Assembly (NCBI RefSeq): GCF_003626735.1
Contig: NZ_RBHX01000001.1
Location: 682,001 to 746,000, forward strand
Direction of reading: 5' to 3'
DNA from: Microbacterium sp. CGR2
GTDB lineage: Bacteria > Actinomycetota > Actinomycetes > Actinomycetales > Microbacteriaceae
Length of the DNA stretch: 64,000 nt
In this document: one piece after another, positions 1 to 8,212 of the stretch
Numbering within the stretch: position 1 is the first letter of the stretch
Layout: each line of letters begins with the position of its first letter
Made by a program: the position numbers and the translations under genes
Notes under the pieces: model-generated
Told to the model about the DNA's origin: nothing
What the model saw: only the letters and a program-made list of their open reading frames with translations
Databases searched by the model: none

Positions 1-225
1 AACGGCTCATGGACGATGCTCGACGGCCCGGAGGCCGGAATCGAGCCCGACGAACTGGCCGCGGCCCTCGACGCTGTTCCCGCGGCACGCGCGAACTGGG
101 ACGCCTTCCCCAAGTCGGTCAAGAAGTTCGGACTCACTCACATCGTGACGGCGAAGAAGCCGGAGACCAGATCGGCCCGCATCGCGAAGATCGTCGCGGA
201 TGCCGCGGAAGGGAGACGCCCATGA
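1..225 (+). CDS. YdeI/OmpD-associated family protein, C-terminal part
   Basis: The frame is open from the first base and ends at 225, so only the last 74 residues are in the window; the true start lies upstream. The segment begins NGSWTMLDGPEAG and continues with a helical stretch rich in Ala, Glu and Lys (NWDAFPKSVKK). This matches the C-terminal part of small cytoplasmic YdeI-type proteins, which are annotated as bacteriocin-protection or OmpD-associated proteins, although the biochemical role is not settled. The stop overlaps the start of the next gene (ATGA), so the two are probably co-translated. The family call rests on memory of the conserved tail. Confidence 0.6.
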   Translation, partial: NGSWTMLDGPEAGIEPDELAAALDAVPAARANWDAFPKSVKKFGLTHIVTAKKPETRSARIAKIVADAAEGRRP

Positions 226-386
226 ATCAGAGCGACGTGCTCTTTCTCGTCATGTTCCTGATCCTGCTCAGCACGCTGGTGGTGTTCGTCGTGCAGTTCG
301 TGCGCTCGCGCCGCGGGCGCGGTTCCGACGACGGGCGCGGCGGATGGTGGGAAGGCCCGTGGGACGAAGACGACCAGAAGCGCTGA
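222..386 (+). CDS. small single-pass membrane protein (54 aa), unknown
   Basis: Start ATG overlaps the stop of the YdeI-like gene by 4 bases. Residues about 6-26 (VLFLVMFLILLSTLVVFVVQ) form one strong hydrophobic helix. A short Arg/Gly-rich basic stretch follows, then an acidic tail containing GGWWEGPWDEDD. The layout fits a small membrane protein with a cytoplasmic tail. No family is recognised. It converges with anmK, leaving about 9 bases between the stops. Confidence 0.6.
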   Translation: MNQSDVLFLVMFLILLSTLVVFVVQFVRSRRGRGSDDGRGGWWEGPWDEDDQKR

Positions 387-395
387 CGGCGCTCC

Positions 396-1544
396 TCAGT
401 CGAGGGCGAGGCTGCTCACCGCGGCCACCGGCTCGGGCAGGCGAAGCGGCCCTGCGCCGGGGGTGATCGTCCCGAGGATGCGGGGTGCGCGTGCGCCGGT
501 GGCGGATGGCAGTACGGCCGGGACACCGTGCAGGGTGCACCATCCGATCAGTGCGAAGAGAATCGCTTCCTTGCTGTCGACGGATGCGCCGAGCTCATCG
601 GCGAGGACCACCTCGACCTCGGGAAGGGCGGCTCGCAGGCCGTCCATGATCAGCGGGTTGTGGCATCCGCCGCCCGACACCGCGAGGTAGCCGACACCGG
701 CGGTGCGCACGTCGCGGGCCACGGCCTGCACCGTGAGTTCGGTGAGGGTGCGGACCAGGTCGGGCGTCGAGATCTCTCTACCTGCTGTGTGGGCACGGAC
801 ATAGTCGAGGTGGAAGTGCTCCTTGCCCGTGCTCTTCGGCGCGGGGAGGGCATAGTACGAGTCATCGAGAAGCGCCGCGAGCAGCGACTCGTCGATGGCG
901 CCGGTGCGGGCGATGGCAGCATCCGCGTCGTAGCTCCGCGCGTTGAGGGCCTCTGCGGTGACGACCGCGTCGACCAGCGCGTTCGCCGGACCGATGTCGT
1001 ACGCCGACACGGCTTCGCCCACGATGGTGATGTTGGCGATTCCGCCGAGGTTCACTGCCGCGGAGACACCTGCGCGTCCGCGTAACAGCAGCTCGTCGAG
1101 GAAAGACACCAGTGGGGCCCCGTGCCCTCCGGCGGCGATGTCGCGGATTCGCACATCGGACACGACCGGGGCACCGACTGCCTCGGCGATCCAGGCGGGC
1201 TGTCCGATCTGCAGGGTGCCGCGGGCGTGGTCGCCTTCGACCCAGTGAAAGACGGTCTGTCCGTGCGTGCACACCGCGTCGACGCCACCCACGGCCGCAG
1301 CGGCATCGGCGGCCACCTGTGCGAACGCCTGCCCGATCAGGGTGTCGAGTTCGCACACCTCCGCGAACGTGGTCGGGCTCGGAGGCAGAGCGGCGACCAG
1401 GCGAGTGCGCAGCTCGGGAGCGTACGGGTGGCTGCCCTCGTGCAGAACGGTGCCCCGCAATGCGCCATCGCTGACGGTGAAGTCGACCACGGCGACGTCG
1501 ATGCCGTCGTGAGAGGTGCCCGAGAGCAGTCCGAGTACACGCAT
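396..1544 (-). CDS. anmK: anhydro-N-acetylmuramic acid kinase
   Basis: AnmK phosphorylates 1,6-anhydro-N-acetylmuramic acid with ring opening, giving MurNAc-6-phosphate during cell-wall recycling in the cytoplasm. The 382-residue length is normal for the family. The N-terminal LLSGTSHDGIDVAVVDF is the ASKHA phosphate-binding loop typical of AnmK; later AVNLGGIANIT and AVSGGGCHNPLIM match the second phosphate and adenosine regions. The gene is last in a minus-strand run of pyrE, ROK kinase and anmK, about 40 bases after the ROK stop. The start is ATG with AAGGATCCTCC before it. Confidence 0.88.
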   Translation of the reverse strand: MRVLGLLSGTSHDGIDVAVVDFTVSDGALRGTVLHEGSHPYAPELRTRLVAALPPSPTTFAEVCELDTLIGQAFAQVAADAAAAVGGVDAVCTHGQTVFHWVEGDHARGTLQIGQPAWIAEAVGAPVVSDVRIRDIAAGGHGAPLVSFLDELLLRGRAGVSAAVNLGGIANITIVGEAVSAYDIGPANALVDAVVTAEALNARSYDADAAIARTGAIDESLLAALLDDSYYALPAPKSTGKEHFHLDYVRAHTAGREISTPDLVRTLTELTVQAVARDVRTAGVGYLAVSGGGCHNPLIMDGLRAALPEVEVVLADELGASVDSKEAILFALIGWCTLHGVPAVLPSATGARAPRILGTITPGAGPLRLPEPVAAVSSLALD

Positions 1545-1584
1545 GGAGGATCCTTACCGCGAGTGGCTGAGGAGGAGCGGCGCG

Positions 1585-2490
1585 CTACCGCAGCAGCACG
1601 AGGGCGGCGGCGCCGATGAGCGGTCCCTCGTCGCCCAGCCCGGAGCGGACGACGCGCGCCCGACGAGAGTATTCGTGGGCGGCGCTCGCGGTGAGCGCCT
1701 GCTGCACGAGGTCGATGTAGTCGGTCGAGACGCGCGAGAAGCCGCCGCCGATGGCAACGGTGTCGAGGTCGACGAGGGTCGCGGCATCCGCCAGCGCCTC
1801 CCCGACCGCCTTCGCCGATCGCTCGATCGCCGCGCGAGCGACGGCGACCCCGGCCGACGCGTCACGCGCGAGGTCTTCGCCGGTGGCACCGTTCCACCCC
1901 TGCTGCTGCGCCCACGCCGCGCTGGCTGGGCCGGAGGCGATCTCCTCGAGAGTCAGCCCGCCCTCGCGGCGCACCTGCCCGAGGTGGCCCGCGTTGCCTG
2001 TCGCGCCGGGGATGTACGCGCCGTTGACGACGAAACCGCCGCCGACGCCCGTCGAGACGACGATAGAGAGCGAGGCACCGGCATCCTGCGTCGCCCCCAG
2101 CCACGACTCGGCGAGGGCCAGCGCTCCACCATCGTGTCCGAGGACGGTCGGGACATCGCGACCCAGACCGGCGGATGCCGCGACGCGCACAGCATCCGCA
2201 AGGCCGAAGCCGTGCGCCAGCGGCATGTTCACGGGCATGATCGCCCCGGCGATGCGGTCGATGGGGCCGGCGCTTCCGGCACCCGCTCCGACGATCTCGC
2301 CGCCGTCGGGGAGTGCGGCGAGCGCGTGCGCGACGATGGCCTGGACGGCGGCGGTCAGCGACTCAAACGTCGCCTCGCGCCCTGTCGCCTGTCGGCTGCG
2401 GCTCCCCGCGACGAGGGCGCCATCCTCTCCGACGAGCGCAGCCTCCATCTTCGTGCCGCCGACGTCGACGGCCAGAGCGTAGCGAGTCAC
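1585..2490 (-). CDS. ROK family sugar kinase or regulator-like protein
   Basis: A 301-residue ROK protein. The start is GTG in a GTGA overlap with the pyrE stop, which gives VTRYALAVDVGGTKMEAALV with the DxGGTK phosphate-1 loop at the very N terminus, so longer reading frames upstream are not needed. STGVGGGFVVNG and VAIGGGFSR are further ATP-binding segments. It has no N-terminal helix-turn-helix, so it should be an enzyme. The Cys-rich zinc motif CxCGxxGCxE usual in ROK sugar kinases is absent; GNAGHLGQVRREGG stands in its place. The substrate is unknown. Position next to anmK suggests an amino sugar or cell-wall sugar, but that is inference. Confidence 0.78.
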   Translation of the reverse strand: MTRYALAVDVGGTKMEAALVGEDGALVAGSRSRQATGREATFESLTAAVQAIVAHALAALPDGGEIVGAGAGSAGPIDRIAGAIMPVNMPLAHGFGLADAVRVAASAGLGRDVPTVLGHDGGALALAESWLGATQDAGASLSIVVSTGVGGGFVVNGAYIPGATGNAGHLGQVRREGGLTLEEIASGPASAAWAQQQGWNGATGEDLARDASAGVAVARAAIERSAKAVGEALADAATLVDLDTVAIGGGFSRVSTDYIDLVQQALTASAAHEYSRRARVVRSGLGDEGPLIGAAALVLLR

Positions 2491-3047
2491 TGCGGGTCGA
2501 GTCCGAGGTCGTCGAGGTCGAAGGCGGCCCGCCATTCGAGCCCCTCGGCTTCGATCGCGGCCTGGGCTCCGGTCTTGCGGTCGACGATCACGGCGACGGC
2601 GACCACCTCAGCACCCTCTCGGCGCAGAGCCTCGACGGCTTTGAGCGCGGATTGCCCGGTCGTGGAGGTGTCTTCGAGTACGACGACGCGCTTGCCCTTG
2701 ACGTCGGCGCCCTCGATCTGACGCCCGCGTCCGTGATCCTTGGGCTCCTTGCGCACGACGAACGCATCCAGCGGGCGATCGGCGGCGACCGAGGCGTGGA
2801 GCACGGAGTTCGCGATCGGGTCGGCGCCGAGGGTGAGCCCGCCGACGGCGACGATGTCGAGGTCTCCGATGAGGTCGAGCATGATGCGCCCGATCGCGGG
2901 AGCCGCACGGTGGTCGAGGGTGAGCTTTCGCATGTCGACGTAGTACGTCGCCTTCTTGCCGCTGGAGAGGGTGAAGTCGCCGTGGAACACCGCCTCATCC
3001 TTGATCAGGTCGAGGAGGGACTGGCGGTCTGTGTCGAGTGCGGTCAC
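2487..3047 (-). CDS. pyrE: orotate phosphoribosyltransferase
   Basis: PyrE joins orotate to PRPP to give OMP in pyrimidine synthesis. FHGDFTLSSGKKATYYVDMRK is the orotate-binding N-terminal region, and VVVLEDTSTTGQSALKAVE is the PRPP-binding loop. I place the start at GTG 3047 (VTALDTDRQSLLDL) because TACACT at 3060-3055 on the minus strand sits 7 bases upstream, a leaderless arrangement seen repeatedly here; this gives 186 residues. An in-frame ATG at 3068 would add seven residues but lies upstream of the -10 box. A much longer frame upstream to 4448 is an artefact over xth and the HAD gene. Confidence 0.9.
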   Translation of the reverse strand: MTALDTDRQSLLDLIKDEAVFHGDFTLSSGKKATYYVDMRKLTLDHRAAPAIGRIMLDLIGDLDIVAVGGLTLGADPIANSVLHASVAADRPLDAFVVRKEPKDHGRGRQIEGADVKGKRVVVLEDTSTTGQSALKAVEALRREGAEVVAVAVIVDRKTGAQAAIEAEGLEWRAAFDLDDLGLDPQ

Positions 3048-3122
3048 GGCATCCAGTGTAGAAGGCATGGGGGCCGAATCACGCGGCGAGTCGGTGTCGG
3101 ACGCCGCAACTAGGCTGGGCAC

Positions 3123-3971
3123 ATGCGCTTGGCAACCTGGAACGTGAACTCCATCCGCACCCGCGTCACCCGCACCGTCGAATTCGCCGTCCGCGAAGAC
3201 ATCGACGTGCTGGCGATGCAGGAGATCAAGTGCAAACCCGAGCAGTTCCCCTACGGACCGTTCGAAGAGGCCGGCTATCACGTCGAGGTGCACGGGCTGA
3301 ATCAGTGGAATGGCGTCGCGATCGCGAGCCGCCTCCCGATCACCGATGTGCGCACGGCGTTCGACGGCATGCCGGGCTTCGCGAAGGGCCACGAGGGCCC
3401 GGATGCTCCGCTTGAGGCGCGCGCGCTCGGAGTGCTCGTCGACGGCGTGCGCGTATGGAGCCTGTACGTGCCCAACGGCCGTTCGCTCGACGACCCGCAC
3501 TACGTCTACAAGCTGCACTGGCTCGAAGAGCTGAAGAAGGCGACGGCCGCCGAGCTCGCGGCGAACCCCGACCTGCCGCTCGCACTGGTGGGCGATTTCA
3601 ACATCATCCCGTTCCCTCACGACAACGGCGACCCCGCCATCGTCGAAGGAGTGTCGACGCACGTGTCGCCGCTCGAGCGCGCGGCGTTCTTCGCCTTGGA
3701 ACAGGCCGGCGTGACCGACGTGGTGCGCCCGCTGCTTCCCGAGGGCTTCACCTACTGGGACTACCAGCGCCTCAAGTTCCCCCGCAACGAGGGCATCCGC
3801 ATCGACTTCGTGCTCGGCTCCCGCACGCTCGCCGACGCCGTGACCGGTGCGTCGATCCATCGGAACGAGCGCAAGGGCGGGCAGCCCAGCGACCATGTGC
3901 CGGTCGTCGTCGACCTCGACTTCGGCGGGAGCGTCGACGAAGACGACGACCTCCCGATGATCTTCTCCTGA
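3123..3971 (+). CDS. xth: exodeoxyribonuclease III
   Basis: A Mg-dependent AP endonuclease and 3'-5' exonuclease of base-excision repair. The 282-residue protein has MRLATWNVNSIRTRV at the start, the metal-binding Glu in AMQEIKC, the catalytic GDFNIIP, and C-terminal QPSDHVPVVVDL with the conserved Asp-His. TAGGCT at 3111-3116 lies six bases before the ATG, so the mRNA is probably leaderless. The gene is divergent from pyrE across a 75-base interval holding both -10 boxes, and the HAD phosphatase follows after three bases. Confidence 0.93.
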   Translation: MRLATWNVNSIRTRVTRTVEFAVREDIDVLAMQEIKCKPEQFPYGPFEEAGYHVEVHGLNQWNGVAIASRLPITDVRTAFDGMPGFAKGHEGPDAPLEARALGVLVDGVRVWSLYVPNGRSLDDPHYVYKLHWLEELKKATAAELAANPDLPLALVGDFNIIPFPHDNGDPAIVEGVSTHVSPLERAAFFALEQAGVTDVVRPLLPEGFTYWDYQRLKFPRNEGIRIDFVLGSRTLADAVTGASIHRNERKGGQPSDHVPVVVDLDFGGSVDEDDDLPMIFS

Positions 3972-3974
3972 CTC

Positions 3975-4784
3975 ATGCCCGTCCGGCTGATCGCCACCGA
4001 TCTCGACGGGACCCTGCTCGATTCGGCCTCCGCGGTGTCGGCTCGCACACGCCGCGCGTTGGATGCGGCGCGCGCACGCGGAATCCACGTCGTGCCGGTC
4101 ACCGCCCGCCAGCCGATCGGTCTGCGCGCGATCGCCGCTGATGCTGCTTTCGAGGGGTGGGCACTCTGCAGCAACGGCGCCTACGCCGTGCACCTGACCG
4201 ACGGGCGGATGCTGTTCGCCGAAGAACTTCCGGCCGAGACGATCCGCACGCTCGTCGAAGCGCTGCGCGCCAGCATCCCCGGGCTGTTGTTCGCCAGCGT
4301 GCGCGAGGGTGGTGAGACGTTCGTGGCGCAGCACGGCTACGCGGAGATCGCCGACCTGTCCGACCACAAGCGCGATCCGAAGACGATGGGCGGGGTGCCG
4401 CTGGAGAAGGTGCTCGCCGCTCCCAGCCTGAAGCTCGTGATCCGGCATCCGGAGCTCGCCCCGGCCGCGCTGTTCGACATCCTCCGCTCTCTCGGTCTGA
4501 CCGGATTCGAGGCCACGCTGTCAGGGGCTCCCTTCGTCGAGGTCATGGCCGAGGGCGTGACGAAGGCCACCGGGCTCGCACGACTGTGCGAGCACCTCGG
4601 CATCGACCGCGCCGACGTGGTCGCGTTCGGCGACGCGCTCAATGACGTCGAGATGCTGCGGTGGGCAGGTCGCGGCGTCGCGATGGCCGGCGCCGAGCCG
4701 CTGGTCAAGGACGCGGCCGACGAGACCACGACCTCGAATGACGAAGACGGGGTCGCACGCGTGGTCGAGCGGTTGCTCGGCTGA
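3975..4784 (+). CDS. HAD-superfamily hydrolase, Cof type
   Basis: A 269-residue haloacid-dehalogenase phosphatase of the Cof (IIB cap) subfamily. DLDGTLLDS near residue 9 carries the nucleophile Asp, VTARQPIGL the second motif, KLVIRH leads to the cap, and VVAFGDALNDVEMLRWAG the metal-binding Asp residues. These enzymes dephosphorylate sugar phosphates or cofactor precursors such as FMN and PLP; the substrate here is unknown. It starts three bases after xth and is probably co-transcribed. Confidence 0.85.
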   Translation: MPVRLIATDLDGTLLDSASAVSARTRRALDAARARGIHVVPVTARQPIGLRAIAADAAFEGWALCSNGAYAVHLTDGRMLFAEELPAETIRTLVEALRASIPGLLFASVREGGETFVAQHGYAEIADLSDHKRDPKTMGGVPLEKVLAAPSLKLVIRHPELAPAALFDILRSLGLTGFEATLSGAPFVEVMAEGVTKATGLARLCEHLGIDRADVVAFGDALNDVEMLRWAGRGVAMAGAEPLVKDAADETTTSNDEDGVARVVERLLG

Positions 4785-4850
4785 CGCCGGCACTCGCCGA
4801 TCCGCCGCGCGGGGGATGCCCCCGGCATCCGCTCCCCATACGGTGGGAGG

Positions 4851-6122
4851 ATGCCCGCCGCAGACTTCCACCGCGCCCCGACGGCCCGAGAGAGCCGCAG
4901 CGACATGACCCTCGCGGTCGTGCTCTTCGTCGGAGCGATCCTCAGCGCAGCGCTCTCCGCGATCTCCGAGATCTACGGCGACGAGCAGGCGGAACTCTGG
5001 ACCGCCCTCGTCTACGCCGGCTTCGCCACCCTCCCGCTGGCTTTCCGCCGACGCTGGCCCGGGCTGGTGGCGATCGTCATCGCTCTGGCGTACTTCACCG
5101 CGGTCACGATCCGGGTCCCGGAGATCTATGTCGGCAACATCGCCATGTTCATCAGCCTGTACTCCGTGGGCGCCTGGATGAACGACCGGCGGCGGGCACT
5201 GCTCGTCCGCGTCGGGATCATCGTCGGCATGTTCGTCTGGCTCCTCATCACCATGTACCGCGACGCGATCAGCGAGGCGGACAAGGCCGACGTGGTCGCC
5301 GGAGCGATGTCGCCGTACGTCGCCTTCATGCTCATCCAGATCCTGTTGAACCTGCTGTACTTCGGCGGCGCGTACTACTTCGGGGAGCGCTCATGGATCG
5401 CGGCCTCCGAACGCGCCGTGCTCGAGCAGCGCACCGTCGATCTGGAGCGCGAGCGCGAGGTCACCGCTGCCCAGGCGGTCGCGCTCGACCGGGTGCGCAT
5501 CGCCCGGGAGCTGCATGACGTCGTCGCCCATCACGTCTCCGTCATGGGCGTCCAGGCGGGAGCGGCACGCCTGGTGATCGAGCACGATCCCGAGCAGTCT
5601 GCACGCATCCTCGCCGGCATCGAGGCATCGGCGCGCGACGCCATCCACGAGTTGCGCCAGCTGCTCGAGACGCTGCGCACTCCCGGTGACGCGACGGCCG
5701 ACGGCCCCTCCACCCTCACCCTCGATGACATCGCCGAGCTGACCCGTGCGTCCACCGAAGCCGGACTCCCGACGGAGTATTCGGTCATCGGCGAGCCTCT
5801 GCCGGTCCCGTCGATCGTGGCCGTGAATCTGTACCGCATCGCGCAGGAGTCGCTCACGAACGCCCGCCGTCATGCCGGTGCCGGTGCGACGGCCGACGTC
5901 CGGGTGCGCTACGACGACGACGGGGTGGAGGTGGAGATCGTGAACACCGGACGAGCGGTCGGCGCGCTGCGCCCCGGCCTCGGTCAGCTCGGCATGCGTG
6001 AGCGGGCCGCAGCATCCGGGGGAACGCTCGAAGTGACTCCCCGCCCGCTCGGCGGCCTGCGGGTCCGCGCACGCGTCCCTCTGCCTGCCATGGCCTCGGC
6101 CTCGGCGAGGAGCATCTCATGA
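4851..6122 (+). CDS. sensor histidine kinase, DesK/NarX type
   Basis: A 423-residue membrane sensor kinase. Five or so hydrophobic segments cover residues about 20-175, with no large extracellular domain. A coiled linker rich in Glu and Arg follows. The HisKA_3 dimerisation box RIARELHDVVAHHVSVMG has the phospho-acceptor His near residue 222, and the HATPase_c domain shows AQESLTNARRHAGAG (N box) and LGQLGMRERAA (G box). TACGGT at 4839-4844 lies six bases before the ATG, so the start is set by a likely leaderless promoter. Its stop overlaps the next gene, the cognate response regulator. The signal is unknown. Confidence 0.88.
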   Translation: MPAADFHRAPTARESRSDMTLAVVLFVGAILSAALSAISEIYGDEQAELWTALVYAGFATLPLAFRRRWPGLVAIVIALAYFTAVTIRVPEIYVGNIAMFISLYSVGAWMNDRRRALLVRVGIIVGMFVWLLITMYRDAISEADKADVVAGAMSPYVAFMLIQILLNLLYFGGAYYFGERSWIAASERAVLEQRTVDLEREREVTAAQAVALDRVRIARELHDVVAHHVSVMGVQAGAARLVIEHDPEQSARILAGIEASARDAIHELRQLLETLRTPGDATADGPSTLTLDDIAELTRASTEAGLPTEYSVIGEPLPVPSIVAVNLYRIAQESLTNARRHAGAGATADVRVRYDDDGVEVEIVNTGRAVGALRPGLGQLGMRERAAASGGTLEVTPRPLGGLRVRARVPLPAMASASARSIS

Positions 6123-6880
6123 CGGACCAGCCGATCCGCGTGCTCCTGGTCGACGATCACTCGATGCTGCGTGCCGGGTTCCGCACCATCCTCGACATCC
6201 AGCCAGACATCACGGTGGTCGGCGAAGCCGCCACGGGAGCGGATGCCGTGGCGCAGGCATCCGCCCTTCAGCCCGACGTGATCACGATGGACGTGCAGAT
6301 GCCGGATATGGACGGCATCGAGGCGACCAGACGCATCGTGGCCGACCCGACCGTGAATGCCGCGATCGCGATCGTCACGACCTTCGACCAGGATGACTAC
6401 CTCTACCAAGCGCTGGATGCCGGCGCCAGCGGCTTCCTGCTCAAGAACGCGGGAGCCGAAGACCTGATCGCCGCCGTACGGGCGTTGGCCGCCGGCGACG
6501 GGATGCTCGCACCCGAGGTCACCCGCCGCGTGCTGGCACGGTTCGCCGCCGCATCCGCCCCCGCCCCCGCCCCCGCCTCGGCTTCTGCCGCAGCCTCGGC
6601 TTCGGCCCCTCCGGTCGCACCCGCCGCCGCCCGCCCCCGAACCGACCCGGCACGAGCTGTGACCGGACCGACCAGGACCCCGCTCCCCGAGCCGCTCACC
6701 GACCGGGAGGCTGAAGTGCTGACGCTCCTGGCTGACGCACGCAGCAACGCCGAGATCGCCGGCGCGCTGTTCATCGGCGAGGCGACCGTCAAGACCCACG
6801 TCTCGCGCATCCTGCAGAAGCTCGGCGCGCGCGACCGCGTGCAGGCGGTCGTGCTGGCCCACCGGATGGGCCTCGCCTAG
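6119..6880 (+). CDS. NarL/FixJ-type response regulator with long Ala/Pro linker
   Basis: Start ATG overlaps the kinase stop (ATGA). The receiver domain has LLVDDHSMLRAGF and the phospho-acceptor Asp in TMDVQMPDMDG near residue 58. The LuxR helix-turn-helix is C-terminal: LTDREAEVLTLLADARSNAEI and GEATVKTHVSRILQKL. Between them, residues about 140-190 form a low-complexity stretch of Ala, Pro and Ser, which makes the protein 253 residues long against about 210-220 for most relatives. It should bind DNA when phosphorylated by the upstream kinase. The target is unknown; a transporter gene follows on the same strand from its own promoter. Confidence 0.9.
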   Translation: MTDQPIRVLLVDDHSMLRAGFRTILDIQPDITVVGEAATGADAVAQASALQPDVITMDVQMPDMDGIEATRRIVADPTVNAAIAIVTTFDQDDYLYQALDAGASGFLLKNAGAEDLIAAVRALAAGDGMLAPEVTRRVLARFAAASAPAPAPASASAAASASAPPVAPAAARPRTDPARAVTGPTRTPLPEPLTDREAEVLTLLADARSNAEIAGALFIGEATVKTHVSRILQKLGARDRVQAVVLAHRMGLA

Positions 6881-6897
6881 CCGATACCCTCGGATCC

Positions 6898-8070
6898 ATG
6901 CCTGACCGCGTTCCCCTGTCCCGCCCGATCCTGGCGGGAGTCGTCACGGCGCTCGTCGGGTTCACCAGCTCCTTCGCCGTGGTGCTCACCGGGCTCGACG
7001 CCGTCGGGGCGAGCCACGCGCAGGCGGCGAGCGGACTCCTCGCCGCGAGCCTCACGATGGGGCTCGCCTGCGTGGTCCTGGCGTGGCGGTACCGGATGCC
7101 GATCACCGTCGCATGGTCGACGCCCGGCGCGGCACTCCTGGTCGCGACCGGCGCTGTGGAGGGTGGGTGGTCCGCCGCAGTCGGGGCTTTCCTCTTCGCG
7201 GCCGGCTTGATCCTGCTCACCGCGCTGTGGCCGACACTCGGCGCCCTCATCGCCCGCATCCCGCCGTCCATCGCGCAGGCGATGCTCGCCGGGGTTCTGC
7301 TGCCGCTGTGTCTCGCGCCGATCACCGGCATCGTCGCGAACCCGTGGGGCGTCATCCCCGTGGTGCTCACCTGGCTGCTCTTCGCCCGCCTCGCTCCTCG
7401 CTGGGCCGTGCCGCTCGCTTTCGTCGCGGCGACCATCGTCGTCTCCGTCGCGCTGATCGGCGAGGGAACACCGTTCGACCCGGCTCTCCTGCTCCCCCGG
7501 ATCGAGCTCACGGCACCGACCTTCACCCTCGGTGCACTCGTGGGACTGGCCCTGCCGCTGTTCATCGTGACCATGGCGTCGCAGAACGTCCCCGGCATCG
7601 CGATCATGCGCAGCTTCGGCTACGAAGTCCCGTGGCGGCCGGCGATGCTCGTCACCGGTGTCGGCACGGCTCTCGGCGCCCCCGCCGGAGGACACGCGAT
7701 CAACCTCGCCGCGATCAGTGCGGCACTCGCCGCTTCACCGGACGCCGATCCCGACCCGAAGCGCCGCTGGGTCGCGGGGGTCTCCACCGGCGGGTCATAC
7801 CTGGTGCTCGGCGGGTTCTCCGCCGCGTTCGCCGCACTCGTCACTCTCGCGCCGACGGCAGTGATCCCCGCCGTGGCCGGACTCGCCCTGTTCGCGGCGT
7901 TCGGGTCATCCGTGCAGCAGGCGATCGACGACCCCGGCGAACGCCTCTCCGCGGTCGTCACCTTCCTGGTCGCCGCATCCGGGATCGCGGTGCTCGGCGT
8001 GAGCGCCGCTTTCTGGGCCCTCGTCGCAGGCCTCGTCGTTCGCAGTGTGCTGCACGCCGGGCGACGCTGA
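6898..8070 (+). CDS. benE: benzoate/H+ symporter family membrane protein
   Basis: A 390-residue polytopic membrane protein with about 12 hydrophobic helices. Segments such as ITVAWSTPGAALL, ARIPPSIAQAMLAGVLLPLC and GAPAGGHAINLAAISAAL match BenE, the benzoate:proton symporter family related to nucleobase transporters. The actual substrate cannot be read from sequence and no benzoate-catabolic gene is nearby. TACCCT at 6885-6890 lies seven bases before the ATG, so transcription probably starts at the ATG, separately from the two-component pair that ends 17 bases upstream. Confidence 0.82.
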   Translation: MPDRVPLSRPILAGVVTALVGFTSSFAVVLTGLDAVGASHAQAASGLLAASLTMGLACVVLAWRYRMPITVAWSTPGAALLVATGAVEGGWSAAVGAFLFAAGLILLTALWPTLGALIARIPPSIAQAMLAGVLLPLCLAPITGIVANPWGVIPVVLTWLLFARLAPRWAVPLAFVAATIVVSVALIGEGTPFDPALLLPRIELTAPTFTLGALVGLALPLFIVTMASQNVPGIAIMRSFGYEVPWRPAMLVTGVGTALGAPAGGHAINLAAISAALAASPDADPDPKRRWVAGVSTGGSYLVLGGFSAAFAALVTLAPTAVIPAVAGLALFAAFGSSVQQAIDDPGERLSAVVTFLVAASGIAVLGVSAAFWALVAGLVVRSVLHAGRR

Positions 8071-8167
8071 GCCTCCGGCGGGCCCAGAGCCATCCCGCTC
8101 CGTCCGTCGTGGGGAGGACGGCCCAGGATCAGTCATAGGGGGGATGCCACCGGGTACGCCGCGTCCC

Positions 8168-8206
8168 TAGCCTGAGAACATGCGATGCACTGAGCGAACG
8201 GAGTGA
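8168..8206 (+). promoter_or_regulatory. promoter and leaderless 8-codon upstream ORF before ABC exporter
   Basis: TAGCCT at 8168-8173 is followed after six bases by ATG 8180, the same spacing as the other leaderless starts in this window. That ATG opens a short frame, MRCTERTE, ending with TGA at 8204-8206, seven bases before the GTG of the ABC ATPase gene and in the same frame. Visible directly: -10 box, short ORF and stop. That it is translated and controls the exporter is inference. Confidence 0.45.
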
Positions 8207-8212
8207 GCCGAA

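Noticed and set aside
2487..4448. A 653-codon minus-strand open frame
   Set aside because: Only its last 186-193 codons encode PyrE; the rest is antisense to xth and the HAD phosphatase, which have full domain motifs.
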